From NCBI RefSeq assembly GCF_032118995.1, contig NC_092660.1:6587501-6651500 (forward strand): a stretch of 64,000 nt of DNA, given 5' to 3'. Position 1 is the stretch's first letter. Each line of letters begins with the position of its first letter. The stretch is from Asterias amurensis (taxonomy: Eukaryota; Echinodermata; Asteroidea; Forcipulatida; Asteriidae). Position numbers and translations under genes: made by a program. The notes below the pieces were generated by a model, which saw nothing but the letters and a program-made list of their open reading frames with translations, was not told the DNA's origin and ran no database searches. Below are positions 50,204 to 61,996 of the stretch, one piece after another.

Positions 50204-51800
50204 TGACAATCGAGCTTGAAAATGTCATGCATCTCACCAATGGGTTTATTTCTGTCAAAGGTACGGGGTTGTGGGGATTGTTTAAAATGGGAACTTCAAG
50301 AGGGTGGTATTAGGAGTAAAGTAAAGATAAAAAGGCTTGGGATGTAAAAGGATTAAACAGGAGGAAAAAATACTGGTACAAAATGGGAGGGGTGGGGATA
50401 ATTGTATTTTCGGGGCAGGGATGTCAAAAACTGCCGGGGGGGGGGGGGGGAGGTAAACCTAGCTTATTATAAAACAAATCATCCGTTTGAGCCCCAAACA
50501 TGAACACTGGCAATCTCAAGGAACCAAAGGTGTAGTTAACAATTGTTCCCTTGTCCATTCCAATATGAGACATCGTTACTGCCGGCAGCTGGCCATCACT
50601 CACATTTCTGCCAATCACCACCAAGCTGTGAAAGTTTGCCTCGATATAAGGGTATATTTTTGCCAGTGACCTCTATTACGGAAAAATTAGCATGTATAAA
50701 TTTGGTTTGTGTTGATGGAATTGCGCATGCAATGCATATCCTCTGCTTACCAGTTATCATGCTATTATGCCTTTTTCTTTGAATTGGAAAAAAATTAATG
50801 ATGCCTTATATCAACCGATGCCCTAATTATCTTCATTTGTTAAAACGAAGTATGCAAACATGTATTAAAACTTGATGGACATTGAAATGTTCACACCACA
50901 CACCGATCTTGGATGACTTCAACTGGCCCCATTTGTTTTGAGTTTTTCCTGTTTTCACGGCAAACGAGAAAGTATGGTTTCCCGGTGAAGCCATAATGGA
51001 AGAAAAATCTGCAGTGACTACAAGTGTTCTTTGAGATTCTGTGTATGACTGTATAGCCAGCAGTTGCCTTCATTTTATTCATAATATATTTTTATTAAAT
51101 TTTTAAAATTACCATGGTAACTTGCAAACAATAAAAAAAAAATTAAAAAATATCAAAAGAGTGAATAATTACTGGCTTCAAAATCTGATTTCTATTTATT
51201 TTGTTTCTATTTTTTTTCTTAATATTTATAATAAAGTGTATACATAAACAGTGATAATTGAATCAACAAGCTGATGTTTAAATTTTGATATAAATAATAG
51301 TATTGATACGAGGGTTACAAAATAAAAATCTCCAAAAATATTAGAAAATGATATAAGGCACATGGCTTCTTCAAGCCTCGGTATTTTTTTTCAAGAATGC
51401 TCAGCAAAACATTCTGTCACATGATTTTGATCATCATGAATTGTGAATTGAAATAGCGTTTGATGAAACTTTTTCGGTGGGCAAATATTTTTATATGGCC
51501 TCAACATTATGACATATTTTTGTACCTTGTAGAAATGTCTAAAATACCAAACTTTTTGCATTTACAAGTGCAAATGACCAGTGGAGCCTTACGTGTTTCT
51601 AAGTTTTGGTCAAAGAAGAGGAGACTCTTTGCTTGGCATATAAAACCACACAATTTTTATCTAGGGACTGTTTACATCGCGCACAGAGAGGTAAAAGATT
51701 TGCAACGATAATAGGTACACCTCGAAAACAGGACCTCCTACGATACATGTTTTTGCTTCAATTAATCATCAGTTCGAATCGGATGGTATAACACCTCAAC
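50204..51800. other. Intergenic, nothing recognised
   Basis: AT-rich with G runs at about 50437-50451. Short frames only; no element termini or splice pairs that I trust. Confidence 0.5.
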
Positions 51801-51905
51801 TGGTACGGGTGGCACGATTGGCTTGTGCGTAAAGCCCTCGCCCCTCACCAATGTGACCCAGTTCGATTCCTGGCCAGGGCCATATATGTGAGTTGAGTTG
51901 TGCGT
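51801..51905 (+). mobile_element. tRNA-derived SINE head
   Basis: GGTGGCACGATTGGCTTG (box A region) and GTTCGATTCCTGGCC (box B region) followed by CATATATGTGAGTTGAGTTG, a tail I associate with marine deuterostome SINEs. Not a functional tRNA: the arms do not pair fully. Confidence 0.65.
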
Positions 51906-52199
51906 TGGTGCCAGCAGTCTTCTTAACAAATGGAATATTTGGAGTTAGCACAGGGTACACATCTGAGAAGAATAAAACGAACGTTTCATTAGTTCAAGTT
52001 TGTTTAAACAAAGATATGTTCCCTTATAGTGAGTCATTGCTAAAGACAAGCAAATTTCATGAGAATGAGTACCAAACCGATCGCATTAATTCATTGATTA
52101 GTCCAGTCACTTGAGACAGGAATGCATCACACTACTCCTCCATTTTAACAAAATAATGCCCCCATGCATTAACATTGAGTAAAATTGTTGCGCCGATAC

Positions 52200-52575
52200 T
52201 TGCTGCAAAAACAAAGGATTTAAACGGCCTCTAGCTACTGGGTCTAGAATTGTGAGACATCTGCTATAGAATGGCAACCAAAGGTTGTGGGTTTGAATCC
52301 CACCCGAGAGGGATACGCCTGTATCAAGTTTATACACTGAGTTTTATACAGTGCTAACACACATAAGTGTGTAAAGGTAAAACCATGGAGAATCTTCTCT
52401 ATCCTTGATGCAAATTTAATATACTGTTAATAACTGCGGCCAGTTTAAACTGGATTTGTGAGTAAACATTCACAGGACTTGGGAAAGTACTGAGTATACA
52501 GTGCTAACACACATCGGCAGATGGGTAAAAACCAAAGTGAATATTCTTTATCCCCGATGCAAATTTATCATCTCT
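52200..52575 (+). mobile_element. tRNA-derived SINE with a duplicated tail
   Basis: A box B-like GGGTTTGAATCCCACCC lies at about 52290. The tail motif TACAGTGCTAACACACAT and the following 70 bases or so (ending GATGCAAATTTA) occur twice, at about 52345 and 52498, so two related SINE tails lie in tandem. Confidence 0.65.
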
Positions 52576-53081
52576 CATGCTTGTCTTGTTATAAAAGGTG
52601 GGCTATTATGCTTTATCTTAGAAAAATATTAGTGTTAACCTTTTGTCTTGTACAATTCTCCTTTCACTTCTTCCCCGGCCATGTTGAGGGAAATGATTGT
52701 GGATCCTTGAGCTATGTAACATGCTTAGTGGAAACGCACCTATTCTGTAGCACACCTTTTCTGTAGCACAGCTTAGCTTCCTACATACAAACGTCTTGCA
52801 CCAAGACTATGTCGAACGGAGAGGTCTCATGTTTGCTTAGTTTTTACTGTTTCAGAAACTCATACTGAACGCAAGAAGTCTTCTATGAATGCTATAAGTC
52901 ATATTTTACCTCTTTTCATTTTGCCCACCAACTTGCATGTAAATTGTGGACGAAAATGAGAGAAAATTGTTGAGCCTTCAGCCAATTTGTCCTGCAAGAG
53001 TGTGAAAGGTCGCGCGCGCACACACCCACACACACCACATGAGTAATTTGCATACCACGTACATCCCTGGGACAAACTTCA

Positions 53082-53156
53082 ATAAAGAACATTTGCAGAT
53101 AGGGACAAACTAATATTTTTAAATGTTAGTTTGTCCCTATCTCAAAATGTTCTTTA
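53082..53156. repeat. Short hairpin (75 bp)
   Basis: TAAAGAACATTTGCAGATAG plus GGGACAAACTAA pairs with its complement around a 12-base AT loop. Confidence 0.8.
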
Positions 53157-53439
53157 AAAGGCCATCCAAAACGTGCACAAAATGAACAAGATAAGAATGT
53201 TACTAGATAGTCACTTGATTTTCGTCACATTCTTGAAATTGAATTATTCTCTTTATAATAAACAATTACAATCCTATTTGCACACAATGATTTAAAAGAT
53301 CATTTAAAGAGTTGTGCAGAAGGTATGATGTTTCTAATGTCTGAATAAATATTTGGGGAAAAAAATCCCAAATCACTTATTTTCTAATGATTTCATATAG
53401 GGATGAAAACTATGGGGCGCCGTTTGTCCATTAATTGTT

Positions 53440-54426
53440 TGACAATTTTAAGGCATGTTTTTACCATGGTTTACAGCAATTAGATGTAAACCATAAAAAC
53501 TGTTGCCACATCCTGTTATGGTTTACATACCAGTAAAGTATTTGTTGTGTCTAAGTTTATGGTTTACAAACCATGAACATACAAAAAACATTTACAAATC
53601 GTGGTTCATAAACCAAGAAAATTTACGCATCTTAAAAACATGTTTTATAAACCATACAAAATAAAGCATCAAATTCATGGTTTACAAATCATGGTTTACA
53701 AACCATGAAAATTGAGACATCTAAAAACATGGTTTACAAACCATGAAAGTTTAAGATAAAAATCGTGGTTTACAAATCATGGTTTATAAACCATAACAAA
53801 TGAACCATAAAATCATGGTTTGTGACAATGGTTTATAAACCATGAAAATCGAGACTTCTTAAAAAACATGGTTTATAAACCATGAAAATTGAGACTTCTT
53901 AAAAAACATGGTTTATAAACCATGAAAATTTACACATCTCAAAAACGTTGTTTGTAAACCATAAAAAAAAGTGCACTTACAAATCATGGTTTACAAACCA
54001 TAAAAAATGTGCACTACAGAAATCATGGTTTATAAACCATAAAAACGTGCACTCACAAATCATGGTTTACAAACCATAAAAACTGTGCACTCAGAAATCA
54101 TGGTTTACAAACCATAAAAACGTGCACTCACAAATCATGGTTTACAAACCATAAAAAAAACTCCACTCACAAATCATGGTTTACAAACCATAAAAGCGTG
54201 CACTCACAAATCATGGTTTACAAACCATAAAAAATGTGCTCTCAGAAATCATGGTTTACAAACCATAAAAACGTGCACTCACAAATCATGGTTTACAAAC
54301 CATAAAAAAACTTCCACTCACAAATCATGGTTTACAAACCATTAAAAAAATGTGCACTCACACAAATCATGGTTTACAAACCATAAAAAAGTTGCGTACA
54401 CAAATCATGGTTTACAAACCATAAAA
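53440..54426. repeat. Left-arm array of ATGGTTTACAAACCAT palindromes
   Basis: A unit of about 37 bp with the dyad ATGGTTTACAAACCAT (or the perfect palindrome ATGGTTTATAAACCAT) plus a linker such as AAAACGTGCACTCACAAATC. Units are irregular in the outer part (53440-53950) and regular in the inner part. Confidence 0.95.
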
Positions 54427-54624
54427 TTCTATTACGATCGTCTCTAAAACCTCCTTCCCAACTCTGATCGGTTCCCATTTCACCCCCATTTCCCCCCATG
54501 CCACGTGCGAGCCAGCAATATGCAATTCACCGTGTGTGTCAATGCTGTGATCAATGCACCGTGTGTGTAATGCTGATGCAATAATTATGGTGGCCCTGAA
54601 GGGACATCGCATATCGTAAACGTG
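54427..54624. other. Left-arm unique segment
   Basis: A non-repetitive segment of about 200 bp between the two arrays, mirrored at about 58715-58905 with very few differences (for example TTCCCATTT against TTCGCATTT). Confidence 0.85.
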
Positions 54625-54980
54625 TGCGCATACGTATGCAATGTCGTGAAACAATTCGCAAATATGTGCGCACACGAATGCAATGTCGTGAAACAATTCG
54701 CGAATATGTGCGCACACGTATGCAATATCGTGAAACAATTCGCAAATATGTGCGCACACGTATGCAATGTCGTGAACCAAATCGCGAATATGTGCGCACA
54801 CGTATGCAATGTCGTGAAACAATTCGCGAATATGTGCGCACACGTATGCAATATCGTTAAACAATTCGCAAATATGTGCGCACACGTATGCAATGTCGTG
54901 AAACAATTCGCGAATATGTGCGCACACGTCTGCGAATATTATTTGCGATGTCGTGAATTTTATTGCATACCATGTTGCAT
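54625..54980. repeat. Left-arm 42-bp array, about 7 units
   Basis: The unit contains AATATGTGCGCACACGTATG and CAATGTCGTGAAACAATTCG. GTGCGCAC is itself palindromic. As 42 is divisible by three, open frames arise on both strands; they are not genes. It ends in a variant unit leading into TATTGCATACCA. Confidence 0.95.
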
Positions 54981-57900
54981 TTGAATAAAATATCTAATAA
55001 TCTGGGGGGTTTCTTTCCAACAGTGAGATAAGCGGTAGTCATTGCAGCAGTAGTCTTTGTTGTGAGGCAAGCGAGGCAGTCAGTGCGCAAGGGTCAGAAA
55101 ACCCCTTCATTTCGTTTGTTAGATATTCATGACCGTCGCGGCTATGAATATATAATGAGCTCGGAGGACGCATTTTAAAAAATCCAATTCGGGAGTATTA
55201 AATACTCTAACGGACAAAAACTTTCATAAAACGGAGTAATAATGTTTTATTGTACCTACAAAAATTATTTCATAATTTTATGTATCCAAAAATAAGAAAT
55301 ATGAGACAAAAAACATTACCCTCTTTGTGCAGAAATAATGGTCTTCAAAAACGTCATCTTTTTAATATTTAACCAAATTGTGCAGAAGAATTTTATAGAT
55401 GGACTGTTAGGTAAACTATTGATGTAGTCTTTCGCTGTATTCGTTATTTCCAAGGTAGCTCGAAACAGTCAAGTTCACCAAAAGAATCCGTCTTCGTCAG
55501 CGTGACCGTTCAGAATCGAGAAATCCGCCATGTCTCGCTTGTAAAATGAGAGCCCACACGTGATTGGTCAAAACATGGACCATGCTCAATGTCCTATATA
55601 ACTAGTGTAACCAATCAGCTGCTGCGTAAGGAAACGCTAGTCATTTGCCTAGCGTTTCCGTACACTTCAGTCATGTCTGGTTCCCTACTTCAAACGTTAC
55701 ACTGATTAATGCGGTGTTGGGTAAACATTGAGGTACCAGGCTTTTCAAAGGATTGTGCATTTGTCTAAAAGGGATTCGTTTAAAGAAGGTCTGCCGTACA
55801 ATGGCTAAATCCATTAAAATTATTTTTTGAAGCTTTTTAATATGCCATTCCACCGAAAATGGTAGTAGATATTCGCTGTGGTTTATACCTTGATGAAAGA
55901 AACACTATTGCATTTCAAGGGTCCACCATTACTTGCCCATTTTCATGCTTTTATTCTGTGAGGATTGGTCAATTGTTAACAACATATTTTTTATTAAACA
56001 CTGCAACATTCTTTTCTTATTTCATTTATTAATTTATTTATTTGATTCTTTCAGCTGTGGGAATGTCTCATGCAATTATCCACATTTTCCTTTACAGAGT
56101 CTTAATTATTTAAATAATTGTTTAATGCTAGGTCAGCTCAGAGAAAAATTACAAAAAAGTTGTTACAGGAACACCCAGGTATTAGGAGATCTGTAAACAT
56201 ATAAAGTGGAAATTATACTTTCTAATTCAACTAGTTTCTTATTTTCCCTATTATCTATAAATATCACAAGCAACTTGCAATACAACATTAAGTACTATTT
56301 TTGTCTGCCAATGATATTGATTAAAATAATGTAATTTATCTTGATGGGAACCCTGTAAAGCAATGATTGAACAATGCTTACTCTTTATCTTAAAGTTATT
56401 GTACAATACTATTGGCAAAGATCTTTTCGTTGAAAAGCTTACTGGTCGTTAAGTTCACATTTGAACTATATTTTCTGTCTCTGATCTGAAATGAAGGTTC
56501 ACACTTCCTGCGAATGTCAATGCGATACCAATGTTGATATCAAAAGTTCACAAATAACTTGCAGAGGTTGAATTGTGCGAATATTGCATTGTGCAAATAT
56601 CGCAACGAAAACAGAGTTGTGATGTAAAATTCAAGTAAAATCCATATCGAATTCACATTCGCAGTAAGTATGAACCAGGCTTAAGACTTTAAACTTTAAA
56701 TTAAAAAAATATTCAGAAATATAAATTCACAAGCATGCAAAAGTTTCAACTCAATTCGGGGTCTGTTAGCTTGAGAAAAAAAACCCCAGCAAAACATTTC
56801 ATTTAGTACGAGGTACTAAAGTATCTTGTAAGAAGGTACGAAGTGTCAAAGGTACGAAGTGTCCAAGGTACGAAGAGTCCCATAGTCAGTTCGTACCTTG
56901 CAAAGGTACGAAGCGTCTAGGGTGCGAAGAGGCAAAGGTACGAAGTGTCCTGACACCTTTCATCTCGGAAGACTGTTATTTGACCCATCCAAGCCTAGCG
57001 ATACCAACTACATCTCTGAGCACGGCATTCCCGAACAGTCATAATTACAACACTCCGTAGAAATCTGGCTGGGTTACAACATCAGGAAGAAACCAGTCAA
57101 TGTTCAACTTCACGTTCTCCGACAAGTACTTTGTGACGGAATTATCCAAAAGCTAGAAACAACGGTAGGTCATCAAGGGTAGGCCTGAGGTTTGGAGGGA
57201 AAAAAAGTATCATAAGATTTTAATTTTACATTGTTTAGATCCCATCATATAGTTATTTAAAAAAAGGTTGACAGAAATAACCAGGCTAATTCTCATTGTA
57301 TATGGACCTAAACTGGGGGCACTGTACTCCGTAGCACGCTAATATAAGGTTTGCGGTAGACCTAGTGACTGGGGCGCTGTACTCCTTTTAAACAATTTTT
57401 GACTTCATCTGTCGTACTAGCGAAAAACAGGGTATTTGTTAAAATTCTGTGCCATTCCCTGGGGCGCTAGTACGACAGATGAAGTCAAAAATTGTTTAAA
57501 AGGAGTACAGCGCCCCAGTCACTGGGTCTAGGTTTGCGGTATAAACACATCCGGTTATTAAAAATTTAACTTTGTATAATAAGATGACAACTAACATGAC
57601 TAAAGAAACAAATATATTAATGCAATAAAACAAAGTGCAAGTTGAAGACAAAAACTTGTGTATTGTAAATATCATGTCCAAAATAGCCTAGAACTGTCAC
57701 TGACTCACTGTGTAGTACGAGCATGGAGGGTCTATTTCTTCCTCCATGGTATAATTATAACAACGTGTAAGTTAAACCAGGTCCCTACTAGTACTACTTT
57801 CTGATATTTAAAAAAATGTTTTATAAATACATGCCACGACGACGACGACGACGAAAGACAAAACAACTAAACAGCAGCCCCAGAAAATCGTGTTTACTGT

Positions 57901-58520
57901 GACGTCACGCAACAATGAGTGCCGCAACAACGGAGAAATTTGTGATTTCTCGTGAAATTACGAGGCCGAAAACACGACAACGGTTGAACGTGCAGAAGTG
58001 AATGTACCATCAATAGGACCAGAAACCCTTCGTCTACCATAATATCGACCTCATTTGTCTCCATTATGCTCGAAACAGTCAAGTTCACCAAAAATGTGAG
58101 GCTATTCTTCGAAAAGTGTGAAAACTTAAGTACACTTCAGTTGAAAATATAAATGTCTTAGAGGGGTTAAATTCGGTAAAAATTGGGTTCTAAATCTTCG
58201 TTAGATTGTCGAGAAGGCTACTTACCCCACCACGTTGGTCTAACTCCGAAGGAAATGTACTTCCCATCGGTTTGAAGGCGCAGTGTCGGAACGCTCGCAT
58301 TTTCACGCGAAATCTCGAAGGGGTCCGAGGCCAGCTCTCGCTGCAAATGAAATCGAGCGCTATGCTTCATTATCGAGCACGGTGCGCACGGACTGTCTTC
58401 CTTGGCCTGGTGCCAAGTTCCTGGGTATACACATGCTTTACAGAGGGAGCCTGCTGTAGCGCCACAGTACTCCCTAGATCGGTAACAAATTATCCACAAC
58501 TATGACATCATCCTAATGGT
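54981..58520. other. Middle of the foldback element
   Basis: No long open frame. Holds a hairpin at 57358-57535, GGTACGAAGTGTC repeats at about 56835-56950, two copies of TCGAAACAGTCAAGTTCACC (55452 and 58070), and MITE-like pieces at about 57880-58500 such as CGTGGTGGGGTAAGTAG on the minus strand. It may be composite, built from nested insertions. Confidence 0.6.
57358..57535. repeat. Near-perfect hairpin with arms of about 64 bp
   Basis: GGGGCGCTGTACTCC, AACAATTTTTGACTTCATCT and GTCGTACTAGCG pair with their complements around a loop of about 40 bases. By eye the arms differ at hardly any position. Confidence 0.92.
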
Positions 58521-58715
58521 ATGCACGTGGTATGCAATAAAATTCACGACATTGCAAAACAAATCGCATTCGTGTGCGCACATATTCACGATTTGGTTCA
58601 CGAGATTGCATACGTGTGCGCACATATTTGCGATTTGTTTCACGACATTGCATTCGTGTGCGCACATATTTGCGAATTGTTTCACGACATTGCATACGTA
58701 TGCGCACACGTTTAC
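58521..58715. repeat. Right-arm 42-bp array, about 3 units
   Basis: Inverted copy of the left array (CGTGTGCGCACATATT units) with fewer units (about 3 plus a variant end unit, against about 7), so the arms are not a simple mirror. Confidence 0.93.
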
Positions 58716-58905
58716 GATATGCGATGTCCCTTCAGGGCCACCATAATTATTGCATCAGCATTACACACACGGTGCATTGATCACAGCATTGACACACACG
58801 GTGAATTGCATATTGCTGGCTCGCACGTGGCATGGGGGAAATGGGGGTGAAATGCGAACCGATCAGAGTTGGGAAGGAGGTTTTAGAGACGATCGTAATA
58901 GAATT

Positions 58906-60078
58906 TTATGGTTTGTAAACCATGATTTGTGTACGCAACTTTTTTATGGTTTGTAAACCATGATTTGTGTGAGTGCACATTTTTTTAATGGTTTGTAAAC
59001 CATGATTTGTGAGTGGAAGTTTTTTTATGGTTTGTAAACCATGATTTGTGAGTGCACGTTTTTATGGTTTGTAAACCATGATTTCTGAGAGCACATTTTT
59101 TATGGTTTGTAAACCATGATTTGTGAGTGCACGTTTTTATGGTTTGTAAACCATGATTTGTGAGTGCACGTTTTCATGGTTTATAAACCATGATTTGTGA
59201 GTGCACGTTTTTATGGTTTATAAACCATGATTTTTGAGTGCACATTTTTTATGGTTTGTAAACCATGATTTGTGAGTGTACGTTTTTATGGTTTATAAAC
59301 TATGATTTCTGAGTGCACATTTTTTATGGTTTGTAAACCATGATTTGTGAGTGCACGTTTTTATGGTTTATAAACCATGATTTTTGAGTGCACATTTTTT
59401 ATGGTTTGTAAACCATGATTTGTGAGTGCACGTTTTTATGGTTTATAAACCATGATTTTTGAGTGCACGTTTTTATGGTTTATAAACCATGATTTCTGTA
59501 GTGCACATTTTTTATGGTTTGTAAACCATGATTTGTAAGTGCACTTTTTTTTATGGTTTACAAACAACGTTTTTGAGATGTGCAAATTTTCATGGTTTAT
59601 AAACCATGTTTTTTAAGAAGTCTCAATTTTCATGGTTTATAAACCATGTTTTTTAAGAAGTCTCGATTTTCATGGTTTATAAACCATTGTCACAAACCAT
59701 GATTTTATGGTTCATTTGTTATGGTTTATAAACCATGATTTGTAAACCACGATTTTTATCTTAAATTTTCATGGTTTGTAAACCATGTTTTTAGATGTCT
59801 CAATTTTCATGGTTTGTAAACCATGATTTGTAAACCATGAATTTGATGCTTTATTTTTTATGGTTTATAAAACATGTTTTTAAGATGCGTAAATTTTCTT
59901 GGTTTATGAACCACGATTTGTAAATGTTTTTTGTATGTTCATGGTTTGTAAACCATAAACTTAGACACAACAAATACTTTTCTGGTATGTAAACCATAAC
60001 AGGATGTGGCAACAGTTTTTATGGTTTACATCTAATTGCTGTAAACCATGGTAAAAACATGCCTTAAAATTGTCAAAC
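58906..60078. repeat. Right-arm array of ATGGTTTGTAAACCAT palindromes
   Basis: Inverted counterpart of 53440-54426. The outer irregular part matches unit for unit; the inner regular part differs in unit number and in the TATAAA/GTAAA centre variants. Confidence 0.95.
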
Positions 60079-60105
60079 AATTAATGGACAAACGGCGCCC
60101 CATAG

Positions 60106-61307
60106 AAAACTTTCATTTTCTGTAAAAGCAAAAAAAACCCATCATCAGTTGTTTTCCACCCGGAAACACCACTGAAGGGAATATTTGGGGGGTTTTCAAG
60201 TCAAAACATTATTGCATTAATAAAAAAAGTGAAGCATTTTCACTGTGTCAATGTGTGTTGAAACATCCACAGAATAAAGCATGGTTTATTACTTTGATTG
60301 TGGCCAAGTTCAATCAAGGGACATAAAGTTGACTATTGTCGACCATAAGGCGATTTTGCCTGGTACACAGGATTCACTTCATACATAGGTAAACATGGAA
60401 CACTGACTAGTGGGTGACAAGATTGTCGCTGATCGAACTTGCTCCATATTGAAGCATTGACCAGTGTTAAATTGTACATTCTTGGACCTTAAATTGTAGC
60501 CTTGAAACAGTGTTAGAGCAATTTATAAACGCAATTAGTTTAAGTTAATTAAATTAAGTTAAGAGACCAGGGTTGCAGTGCACACAGTTTTAATGACACA
60601 AGAAGATACAAATTAACTGAATGTTCTGCCCTTGTTCGGGAGCTTTATTTACACACAACAAGTCATTATACACGCGAGAGAAGGCCCAAACCAGAGGACG
60701 CCCTCTCTGGCGAGCAGATTCCCCGATCGGACTGCAAGGGCCGCCATCAGTGTTCTGACTAGACTGTGGGCCCCTGTCTTTATCCGTCAGATGTTCAGGC
60801 TATGTTCCGACAGGAAGTCATGCTGGCGTCCTCAAATGGTCGATCGGCACAGCCGCTCCAATATAGACCAAGTGACTTTTTTTTACAAAAGTGGGACTGG
60901 GACCTTGTACATTTTAAACATTCTTGGGCATTTTGACCAGGCAAGATCAAGCCTGATACATCACAGAGCCAACGAAGGCGATTACCTCCATGTCCCCTGG
61001 TCATTGCGTTGGTGCCCTTGACATGCTCGAGTAGAAATTTACAATTTCCTCATAGGATGCCCTTTACCAAGGAGAAAATGCCTTGGTACCCTTGCCCTGT
61101 AAAAAATGAAGCACCAACTTCTCTGTTAGACTGCAGGCTGGTCGCTTCATGTTTGATTTCTGTTTACCTTTCAAAGTCATTGTCACTGTCCCAGTGTGCT
61201 AAGGATAATGGCGGCCATCGTAACTAAACAAGCTTAGTAATGGTTGTTCGGACAGGTATTTCACTACTTCTCACTGACTAGGCTAAGACCGGCTTATTGC
61301 ACCAGGC
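60106..61307. other. Intergenic, nothing recognised
   Basis: No domain-bearing frame. A 129-codon plus-strand frame at 60632-61021 has no recognisable domain or splice context. Confidence 0.45.
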
Positions 61308-61708
61308 TTAAAGGCACTGGACACCTTTGGTTATTTTCAATGACCAGTATTCTCGCTTGGTGTATCCAAACATATGTATCAAATAATTTTGAACTCTATT
61401 GATCATTGAAGTTGCGAGAGAACAATGGAAGAAAAAACACCCTTGTTGCACAAGTGTGGTTTCAGATGCTTCAATTCGAAACCTCAGTTGAGGATGGTTG
61501 AGGTCTCCAATTCAATTCAAATATTTCAGTGAGAAATTACTTCTTTCTCAAAGCCAACAGTACTTCAGTTCCTTGCTCTATGTTCAGCCGCTTCTCACAA
61601 TGTTTTATACTCCATCCACAGCTCTCCATTGCTTGTTACCATGCAGGTAAGTTTTTATGCTAACAATTATTTTGAGTAATTACCAATAGTGTCCATCCCA
61701 GTGCCTTG
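61308..61708. mobile_element. MITE family C, decayed copy
   Basis: Inverted relative to the copy at 63372: begins TTAAAGGCACTGGACACC and ends ACCAATAGTGTCCATCCCAG. The inner GAGGTCTC palindrome is degraded. Confidence 0.8.
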
Positions 61709-61996
61709 ATTGACTGATTAAGCTTAGACTGTCAAAGGTGATAGCTGGCTATAACTGCCTGGTCTGAGACCACTGGCTAAGACCATTTTATTGCTGAATG
61801 CCCAGGATTGAAACCCACATTTCACCACTCTCTTTGCATAGCACAAGATATATTGAAGCCTTTTACATCGGGAACCCTGATCAAAGGGTTTAGTTTTTTG
61901 CCATAAGAGTTCCTTAACAACCAGAACACCACTGTCTTTCTATAGCACAATGACTCGTCCATTCACCATCGCTGACTCGCTGGTATGGTTGTTATG

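Larger units (their letters stand above)
53410..60105. mobile_element. Giant foldback element, about 6.7 kb
   Basis: The outermost CTATGGGGCGCCGTTTGTCC at 53410 is found inverted ending at 60105. The arms (53410-54980 and 58521-60105) are mirror copies of about 1.57 kb enclosing 3.5 kb. Both sides are bordered by AAAA, a possible but weak target duplication. The structure (long terminal inverted repeats made of short tandem repeats, with an unrelated middle) resembles the TU foldback elements described in sea urchins; the sequence relationship is not tested. No transposase is seen. Confidence 0.85.

Noticed and set aside
54412-54984. Open frames of 78-171 codons on both strands, and partners at 58500-58956
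   Set aside because: They follow the 42-bp tandem repeat (a multiple of three) in all phases; no gene signals.
60632-61021. 129-codon plus-strand frame
   Set aside because: No recognisable domain or splice context; composition does not stand out from the surroundings.
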